Source of the DNA: CAVQGZ01 sp964400785 | Lineage (GTDB): Bacteria > Actinomycetota > Actinomycetes > Jiangellales > Jiangellaceae | Length of the DNA stretch: 64,000 bases | Assembly (NCBI GenBank): GCA_964400785.1 | Contig: CAYNWB010000005.1 | Span: 1 to 64,000, forward strand | Direction: 5' to 3' | Shown: positions 59,084 to 64,000 of the stretch, piece after piece | Numbering within the stretch: position 1 is the first letter of the stretch | Layout of the letters: each line of letters opens with the position of its first letter | Notes under the pieces: model-generated | Told to the model about the DNA's origin: nothing | Seen by the model: only the letters and a program-made list of their open reading frames with translations | The model's database searches: none | Program-made: the position numbers and the translations under genes

Positions 59084-60091
59084 ATGTACGCCATCGAGGC
59101 CGAGGGCCTGGTGAAGACCTACCGCACGCGGGGTGCCGGTGAGGTGCGCGCCCTCGACGGGGTCGACCTGCAGGTTCCCGAAGGCAGCGTCCTCGGTCTG
59201 CTGGGACCCAACGGCGCGGGCAAGACGACGACCGTCCGCATCCTGGCCACGCTGCTGCAGCCCGACGGGGGGCGGGCCACCGTCGCCGGCTACGACGTGG
59301 TCGCGCAGGCACAGCAGGTTCGCCGGTCGATCGGCCTGTCAGGTCAGTACGCCGCGGTGGACGAGAACCTGACCGGTCGCGAGAACCTGACGATGTTCGG
59401 TCGGCTCTACCAGATGCCCCGCGCCGCAGCCCGCCAGCGGGCGGACGCCCTGCTCGAGCAGTTCACCCTCACCGACGCCGGCGACCGCGTGGCCAAGACC
59501 TACTCGGGAGGCATGCGGCGACGCCTCGACCTCGCGTCGGCGCTGATCGGCCACCCTCGGCTGCTCTTCCTGGACGAGCCGACGACAGGCCTCGACCCGC
59601 GCAGCAGGCTCGGCATGTGGGACGTGATCCGCGACCTCGTCCGTGAGGGCACGACGCTGCTGCTCACGACGCAGTACCTCGAGGAGGCCGACGAGCTCGC
59701 CGACACGATCGCGGTTGTCGACCAGGGCCGCATCATCGCTCGCGGCACGGCCGACGAGCTGAAGTCGGCTGTCGGGGGAGAGCGCATCGAGGTCGTCGTC
59801 CGTGACCCCGGGCGCATCAGCGACACGGTGGCGCTGCTTCAGCGTGACGCGACGGGGCCGGCCGAGGTCGACGGGCACACCCGCCGCATCACCGTGCCGT
59901 CATCCGGTGGAGCCACACACCTGATGGACGTGGTGCGCCAGCTCGACGAGCAGCAGATCGCGATCGACGACATCGGTCTGCGTCGGCCCACGTTGGACGA
60001 CGTCTTCCTGTCCCTGACCGGGCACGCCGCGCAGGCGGCCGGTGACGACGAGGCGGTCTCGGTGGCTGCCGACCAGAGGAGCACCTCATGA
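59084..60091 (+). CDS. Drug-export ABC transporter ATP-binding protein (DrrA-like)
   Basis: This 335-residue ATPase has Walker A GPNGAGKTT (residues 41-49), signature YSGGMRRRLDLA and Walker B LLFLDEPTTGLD. The C-terminal 100 residues match the DrrA-type domain. ATG 59084 follows GAGAGGGAT. It pairs with the next permease by an ATGA overlap. Daunorubicin resistance transporters are the named family; the actual substrate is unknown. Confidence 0.92.
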   Translation: MYAIEAEGLVKTYRTRGAGEVRALDGVDLQVPEGSVLGLLGPNGAGKTTTVRILATLLQPDGGRATVAGYDVVAQAQQVRRSIGLSGQYAAVDENLTGRENLTMFGRLYQMPRAAARQRADALLEQFTLTDAGDRVAKTYSGGMRRRLDLASALIGHPRLLFLDEPTTGLDPRSRLGMWDVIRDLVREGTTLLLTTQYLEEADELADTIAVVDQGRIIARGTADELKSAVGGERIEVVVRDPGRISDTVALLQRDATGPAEVDGHTRRITVPSSGGATHLMDVVRQLDEQQIAIDDIGLRRPTLDDVFLSLTGHAAQAAGDDEAVSVAADQRSTS

Positions 60092-60930
60092 CGACGACCT
60101 CCGCCGCTGCGACCAGTGCCCCCAGCACGTCGTCCGGGCTTGCCGGGGCGATCGCCGACGGCCAGATGCTCGTCTGGCGCAACCTCAAGCGGGTCACGCG
60201 CATCCCCGAGCTGGCGATCTTCGCGGTGCTGCAGTCGATCATGTTCGTGCTGCTGTTCGCGTTCGTGTTCGGTGGCGCCATCCCCGTCGGCGACGGGGGC
60301 GCCGAGGTGTACCGCAACTACCTGATGCCCGGCATCTTCGTGCAGACGCTCGGGTTCGCCGCGATCACCACCGCTGTCGGCATGAACGACGACATGAACA
60401 AGGGCCTCATCGATCGGTTCCGCTCCCTGCCGATGGCCCGATCGGCCGTCGTCGGCGGACGCGTCGTCGCCGACGTCATCTACAACGCCCTCATCCTCGT
60501 GGTGCTGATGGCTGCCGGGCTGGCGGTGGGATGGCGCGTGAACAGCGGGGTCACCGACTTCGTGCTCGCGGTGCTGCTGCTCGGTGCGTTCACCTTCGCG
60601 ATGACATGGATCGGCGTCTGGTTGGGCATGAAGGCGCCGACCGTCGAGGTCGTGCAGCAGATGGGCTTCATCACGATCTTCCCGCTGTCGTTCATCTCCA
60701 ACGTCTTCGTGCCGTTGGAGTCGCTGCCGGACTGGCTGCAGCCGTTCGCCGAGTGGAACCCGTTCAGCGCCATCACCCAGTCGGTGCGTCAGCTGTTCGG
60801 CAACCCGGTCGCCTCGACCGGCTCGTGGCCGAGTGAGAACCCGTACCTGCTGTCGGCGATGTGGATCGTGGTGATCATCGCGGTGTTCGCCCCGCTCGGG
60901 GTGCGCACCTACAACCGCACGAGCCGCTAG
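60088..60930 (+). CDS. ABC-2 type drug exporter permease (DrrB-like)
   Basis: This 280-residue membrane protein has about six helices after a polar N-terminus and the ABC-2 signature ITIFPLSFISNVFVPLESLPDWLQPFAEWNPFS. It would form the exporter with the DrrA-like ATPase. Its TAG stop overlaps the greA stop on the other strand (CTAG at 60927-60930). Confidence 0.92.
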   Translation: MTTTSAAATSAPSTSSGLAGAIADGQMLVWRNLKRVTRIPELAIFAVLQSIMFVLLFAFVFGGAIPVGDGGAEVYRNYLMPGIFVQTLGFAAITTAVGMNDDMNKGLIDRFRSLPMARSAVVGGRVVADVIYNALILVVLMAAGLAVGWRVNSGVTDFVLAVLLLGAFTFAMTWIGVWLGMKAPTVEVVQQMGFITIFPLSFISNVFVPLESLPDWLQPFAEWNPFSAITQSVRQLFGNPVASTGSWPSENPYLLSAMWIVVIIAVFAPLGVRTYNRTSR

Positions 60931-61427
60931 CCCAGTGGTGTGGCGCCGACGATCTCGACGTCCATCGTCCGGCCGGTCGGGGTCTCGAACGTGACGGTCT
61001 CGCCGATGCTGTGCCCGGAGATGGCGCTGCCCAGGGGTGAGTTCGGCGAGTAGATCTCGTGCTCGACGGCGTCCATGCTGGCCATCTCACGCGACCCGAG
61101 CAGAAACGTCTCGGTCTCGTCGTCCCCGGCGAACCTGACGGTCACCACCATGCCGGGCGCCACCGTGCCGTCGTCGGCAGGACGCTCGCCGACCCGGGCG
61201 CGGTGCAGCAGGTGCTGCAGCTGGCGGATGCGGGCCTCGAGCTTGCCCTGCTCCTCCTTGGCGGCGTGGTAGCCCCCGTTCTCCGACAGGTCGCCCTCGG
61301 CGCGAGCGGCCTCGATGCGCTTGGCGATCTCCCGGCGACCGTCCGTGCTCAGGCTCGCGAGCTCGGCCTTCACCGTGTCGAATGCCTCCTGGGTGAGCCA
61401 GGCGACGTTGTCGTGGGTCGAGGTCAC
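60927..61427 (-). CDS. greA: Transcription elongation factor GreA
   Basis: This 166-residue factor rescues backtracked RNA polymerase. The N-terminal coiled coil holds the tip residues Asp46 and Glu49 in EGDLSENGGYHAAKEEQG, and the C-terminal FKBP-like domain has SPLGSAISGHSIGETVTFETPTG. It starts at GTG 61427 with GAAGGGGAG upstream. It converges on the ABC permease with overlapping stop codons. Confidence 0.96.
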   Translation of the reverse strand: MTSTHDNVAWLTQEAFDTVKAELASLSTDGRREIAKRIEAARAEGDLSENGGYHAAKEEQGKLEARIRQLQHLLHRARVGERPADDGTVAPGMVVTVRFAGDDETETFLLGSREMASMDAVEHEIYSPNSPLGSAISGHSIGETVTFETPTGRTMDVEIVGATPLG

Positions 61428-61472
61428 AGCAGTGCTCCCCTTCGTGGTGCACGGTGTCGGGACGAAACGACC

Positions 61473-61478
61473 AGCCTA
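61473..61478 (-). promoter_or_regulatory. Candidate -10 box for greA
   Basis: TAGGCT on the minus strand would place transcription start near 61466, giving a leader of about 40 nt with a ribosome-binding site. greA is thus an SD-led gene unlike its leaderless neighbours. Confidence 0.45.
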
Positions 61479-61533
61479 ACCGCGATCGGGCGCAGGCACT
61501 CGCCACGAGGGCTGGGTGGTGCGCAGGCTGGAG

Positions 61534-61956
61534 CTACGAGCCGACCGGCTGGCACGACAGCAGCCGGGCAGCCTTGGGCGGGGACGCCGTCTCGATGGTG
61601 GTGCGCACGACGGCACGGGAGCCCCCACCCGTCGGCACCTCGACGCGGGCGGCACCCACGTCGATCTGGTTGTCGCCCACCGCTGCGACGTCGCACACGA
61701 CCGGCTGAGCCGGGTCGCGCACGACCTCCACGGTGATGGTGATCGACGACGGCGTGATGTCGCCGTAGGTGAGTACGCCCGCCTGCACCCCCGTCGAGCG
61801 TTGGGCCAGGCCCCAGGCCGTGGCCACGAGCAGGGCCGCGAGCGCGGCAGCCACGAGCACCAGCGGGCCACGCCGGCCCCACGACCGAGCGGCGGCCACC
61901 CCGTAGCGCTCGGCGAGGTCCGGGCGGTCCGGCGGCAGCGGCGGGATGGACGGCAC
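61534..61956 (-). CDS. DUF4307 membrane protein
   Basis: This 140-residue protein has a Pro-rich cytoplasmic start, one helix (GPLVLVAAALAALLVATAWGLA) and an outer beta-rich domain with two Cys (VVCDVAAVG and LLSCQPVG), as in the DUF4307 family. It is the counterpart of M. tuberculosis Rv1081c, between greA and mca. Start GTG 61956, possibly leaderless (GACAAT 6 nt upstream). Function unknown. Confidence 0.82.
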   Translation of the reverse strand: MPSIPPLPPDRPDLAERYGVAAARSWGRRGPLVLVAAALAALLVATAWGLAQRSTGVQAGVLTYGDITPSSITITVEVVRDPAQPVVCDVAAVGDNQIDVGAARVEVPTGGGSRAVVRTTIETASPPKAARLLSCQPVGS

Positions 61957-61961
61957 GGCAT

Positions 61962-61968
61962 CATTGTC
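61962..61968. promoter_or_regulatory. Shared divergent -10 site, DUF4307 / mca
   Basis: CATTGT on the plus strand (61962-61967) precedes the mca GTG, and GACAAT on the minus strand (61963-61968) precedes the DUF4307 GTG. The start codons are 16 bp apart, so the two -10 boxes physically overlap. Confidence 0.45.
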
Positions 61969-61972
61969 GCTC

Positions 61973-62872
61973 GTGCCTGTGCCAGACGACGTCGGAGCCC
62001 TGCGACTCATGCACGTGCACGCCCACCCCGACGACGAGTCGAGCAAGGGTGCGGCGTCCACGGCCCGATACGTCGCCGAGGGAGTCGACGTTCTCGTGGT
62101 GACGCTCACGGGCGGTGAGCGTGGGTCGGTTCTCAACCCCGCGATGGACCGTCCGGAGGTCTGGGCCGACATCAGCGAGATCAGGCGGGCCGAGATGGAC
62201 CGGGCCCGCGCGATCCTCGGCATCCGCCAGGAGTGGCTCGGGTTCGTCGACTCCGGGTTCCCGGAGGGCGACCCGCCCCCGCCCCTGCCGGAGGGCTGCT
62301 TCGCGCTCGTGCCGCTGGAGCAGGCGGCCGGTCGTCTCGTCGAGGTGATCCGACGATTCCGTCCGCATGTCGTGACCACCTATGACGAGAAGGGGGGATA
62401 CCCGCACCCCGACCACGTGCGCTGCCACGAGGTCACGGTCGAGGCGTTCGCCGCCGCGGCCGACCCGTCCCGCTTCCCCGAGGCCGGACTGCCGTGGGCC
62501 CCGACGAAGCTGTACTACCACCACGCCTTCCACCGGCAGCGCACCCAGGCGCTGCACGACGAGATGCTGCGCCGTGGCCTGGAGTCGCCCTACGCGGAGC
62601 GGCTCGAGCAGTGGGTGCCCGATCCGCAGCACGACGACCGGATCACCACCTTCGTGCCGTGCGCGGACTACTTCGCCACACGGGATGCCGCCCTGCTGGC
62701 ACACGAGACCCAGATCGACCCCCACGGCGCCTGGTTCGCCTGCCCGCGCGAGGTGCACGAGGCCGCCTGGCCGACCGAGGACTACGAGCTCGTGCGCAGC
62801 ACCGTGCCCGTGACACTGCCCGAGGACGACCTCTTCGCGGGCATCCGCGAGCGCCCGGACACCTGGGCCTGA
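61973..62872 (+). CDS. mca: Mycothiol S-conjugate amidase
   Basis: This 299-residue zinc amidase cleaves mycothiol S-conjugates, releasing mercapturic acids for export, a detox step found only in mycothiol-making actinobacteria. The zinc motif AHPDDESSKG (His18, Asp21), LTGGERGS, and HPDHVRCHEV carry ligands and catalytic residues. GTG 61973 gives the normal N-terminus; ATG 61946 would extend it over the divergent DUF4307 start. It is Rv1082-like and near greA, as in mycobacteria. Confidence 0.93.
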   Translation: MPVPDDVGALRLMHVHAHPDDESSKGAASTARYVAEGVDVLVVTLTGGERGSVLNPAMDRPEVWADISEIRRAEMDRARAILGIRQEWLGFVDSGFPEGDPPPPLPEGCFALVPLEQAAGRLVEVIRRFRPHVVTTYDEKGGYPHPDHVRCHEVTVEAFAAAADPSRFPEAGLPWAPTKLYYHHAFHRQRTQALHDEMLRRGLESPYAERLEQWVPDPQHDDRITTFVPCADYFATRDAALLAHETQIDPHGAWFACPREVHEAAWPTEDYELVRSTVPVTLPEDDLFAGIRERPDTWA

Positions 62873-62891
62873 CCTCCGGCTGCGCATGGGT

Positions 62892-62897
62892 CACAAT
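62892..62897 (+). promoter_or_regulatory. Leaderless -10 box for the small membrane gene
   Basis: CACAAT ends 6 nt before GTG 62904, just after the mca stop. Confidence 0.45.
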
Positions 62898-62903
62898 GGC
62901 GTC

Positions 62904-63170
62904 GTGGACGTAGTCGTCGGTGTCGGTGGTGTCACGGGAGTCGCTGGTGTCGTCGCAGCGGTGGCGCAGGACTCCACCGACGAGGACTTCGGTCTGCAGG
63001 CCGGGCCGTACGCCTTCTTCTTCTTCGTCGCGATGGGGCTGGCGCTGGTGTTCCTGCTGCTCAGCATGCGCAAGCAGATGCGACGCGTCCGCTTCGACGA
63101 GCGGGGCACCACCGACGCCGAGCGGATGCTGGGGGCGACGAGCCCCGACGAGCCGACCCGCGAGCAGTAG
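62904..63170 (+). CDS. Small single-span membrane protein downstream of mca
   Basis: This 88-residue protein has a Val/Gly-rich start, one strong helix (YAFFFFVAMGLALVFLLLS) and a basic cytoplasmic tail (RKQMRRVRFDERG). It resembles the small protein after mca in mycobacteria (Rv1083). GTG 62904 follows CACAAT by 6 nt; ATG 62886 is an alternative that would add six residues. Function unknown. Confidence 0.7.
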   Translation: MDVVVGVGGVTGVAGVVAAVAQDSTDEDFGLQAGPYAFFFFVAMGLALVFLLLSMRKQMRRVRFDERGTTDAERMLGATSPDEPTREQ

Positions 63171-63228
63171 CCCACCCCACGTCCGGGTCGGGACCTTCGA
63201 TACTGTCTGCGGCCCCGCGGGGGCGCCC

Positions 63229-63234
63229 TAGCGT
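63229..63234 (+). promoter_or_regulatory. Leaderless -10 box for nifJ
   Basis: TAGCGT ends 7 nt before ATG 63242. A second possible -10, TACTGT (63201-63206), lies upstream. Confidence 0.55.
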
Positions 63235-63241
63235 CGGGACC

Positions 63242-64000
63242 ATGACGTGGGCCTGCATCGATGGCAACGAGGCCGCCTCGCGCGTGGCCTACTCCCTGTC
63301 CGAGGTCTTGGCGATCTACCCGATCACCCCGGCGAGCCCGATGGGCGAGTCGGTGGACGTGTGGAGCGGCACCGATCGCCCGAACCTGTGGGGCGACGTC
63401 CCCGCCGTCGTCGAGATGCAGTCCGAGGGCGGCGCGGCGGGTGCCTTGCACGGCGCCGTGCAGGCCGGTGCTCTGGGGTCGACCTTCACCGCGAGCCAGG
63501 GCCTGCTGCTGATGGTGCCGACCATGTTCAAGGTGGCCGGTGAGCTGACGCCGACGGTCATCCACGTGGCCGCTCGGGCGCTGGCCACCCACGCGCTGTC
63601 GATCTTCGGCGACCACTCCGACGTCATGTCGACGCGCAGCACCGGGTTCGCGATGCTGGCCAGCAACGACGTCCAGGAGGCGCATGACCTCGCACTCGTC
63701 GCCCACGCCGCGACGCTGCGCGCTCGCGTGCCCTTCCTGCACTTCTTCGACGGGTTTCGCACCTCGCACGAGATCAACAAGGTTGCGCTGCTCGAGCCGT
63801 CCGACCTCCGGGCTCTGATCCGCGAGGACGACGTCGCCGCCCACCGACGTCGCGGGCTGAGCCCCGAGCGTCCGGTGGTACGGGGGACCGCCCAGAACCC
63901 GGACGTCTTCTTCGCCTCACGGGAGGCGTCGAACCGGTACTACGACGCCGTCCCGGGCATCGTCTCCGACGTGATGGACGAGTTCGCGACACGGGTCGGC
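63242..64000 (+). CDS. nifJ: Pyruvate:ferredoxin (flavodoxin) oxidoreductase, 5' part
   Basis: Only the first 253 codons are in the window; the frame is open to the edge. They match domain I of the single-chain enzyme: ACIDGNEAASRVAYSLSEVLAIYPITPASPMGE (pyruvate-binding PITPSS-like loop), EMQSEGGAAGALHGAVQAGALGSTFTASQGLLLM and FFDGFRTSHEINK. It oxidatively decarboxylates pyruvate to acetyl-CoA using ferredoxin or flavodoxin. Its presence beside oxygen-using genes suggests the cell can also live with low oxygen. Iron-sulfur and TPP domains would lie beyond 64000. Confidence 0.93.
   Translation, partial: MTWACIDGNEAASRVAYSLSEVLAIYPITPASPMGESVDVWSGTDRPNLWGDVPAVVEMQSEGGAAGALHGAVQAGALGSTFTASQGLLLMVPTMFKVAGELTPTVIHVAARALATHALSIFGDHSDVMSTRSTGFAMLASNDVQEAHDLALVAHAATLRARVPFLHFFDGFRTSHEINKVALLEPSDLRALIREDDVAAHRRRGLSPERPVVRGTAQNPDVFFASREASNRYYDAVPGIVSDVMDEFATRVG

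Overview
The window is high-GC, almost fully coding DNA from the chromosome of an actinobacterium (Actinomycetota). GTG starts are common, and stop/start overlaps of 1-4 bases link most neighbouring genes. Many genes have a TANNNT -10 box 6-8 bases before the start codon, as expected for leaderless mRNAs. A mycothiol S-conjugate amidase (mca), an acyl-CoA carboxylase epsilon subunit, a PmmB-type phosphohexomutase and an LpdA-type flavoprotein point to a mycothiol-producing actinomycete. From memory, gene content and order resemble two Mycobacterium tuberculosis blocks, roughly Rv3274-Rv3319 (purE/purK, GtrA, PH protein, birA, accD5-accE5-maf, accA3, lpdA, pmmB, deoD, deoA, cdd, sdhCDAB) and Rv1077-Rv1083 (cbs, metB, greA, DUF4307, mca). 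The genus cannot be fixed from this sequence.

Layout. 1-3595 (minus strand): sdhCDAB, followed by an array of five palindromic repeats. 3799-13428 (plus): an M20 amidohydrolase, then a BMP-type nucleoside ABC transporter (lipoprotein, ATPase, two permeases) coupled to cytidine deaminase, thymidine phosphorylase, a beta-propeller-like protein and a cupin. 13492-23174 (minus): purine nucleoside phosphorylase, phosphopentomutase-type hexomutase, deoC, an aldehyde dehydrogenase and a truncated paralogue, a uridine-kinase-like protein, pta and ackA. 23215-27345: gamma-glutamylcyclotransferase-like protein, LpdA-type flavoprotein, two unknown proteins and a LysR regulator beside an AT-rich divergent promoter. 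27372-35521: acyl-CoA carboxylase genes (accA3, an acyl-CoA dehydrogenase/accD pair, accE, accD5, maf), interrupted by a gene for an AbiEi-like/DUF559 protein flanked by two copies of a dispersed repeat. 35647-41936: ppc, birA, PH-domain protein, gtrA, purK, purE. 41884-45149: CoA-binding protein, UDP-glucose dehydrogenase, LCP ligase and a small protein. 45196-49851: sulfur amino acid genes (cbs, methyltransferase, a small membrane peptide, msrA and an ASCH-metB fusion). 49900-57683: a transglycosylase and a five-gene coupled chain marR - DHA2 exporter - MFS - MoxR-type AAA - VWA. 57758-64000: ilvA with ACT domain, a drug-type ABC exporter, greA, DUF4307, mca, a small membrane protein and the start of pyruvate:ferredoxin oxidoreductase.

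How it works together. The first 23 kb can be read as one pathway: import nucleosides, deaminate and phosphorolyse them, isomerise deoxyribose-1-phosphate, cleave it with DeoC to acetaldehyde and glyceraldehyde-3-phosphate, oxidise the acetaldehyde, activate acetate through AckA-Pta, and feed acetyl-CoA to the TCA cycle (sdh), the acyl-CoA carboxylases and, for C4 supply, PEP carboxylase.

Most unusual features: the palindrome array after sdhB; a dispersed element made of two 12-bp palindromes exactly 38 bp apart (three copies); an in-frame fusion of an ASCH domain to cystathionine gamma-synthase; a 22-bp perfect hairpin between lcp and ugd; and divergent gene pairs whose start codons are only 16-34 bp apart. 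No rRNA, tRNA, CRISPR array, transposase or prophage gene was seen, and no stretch above 300 bases lacks a gene.
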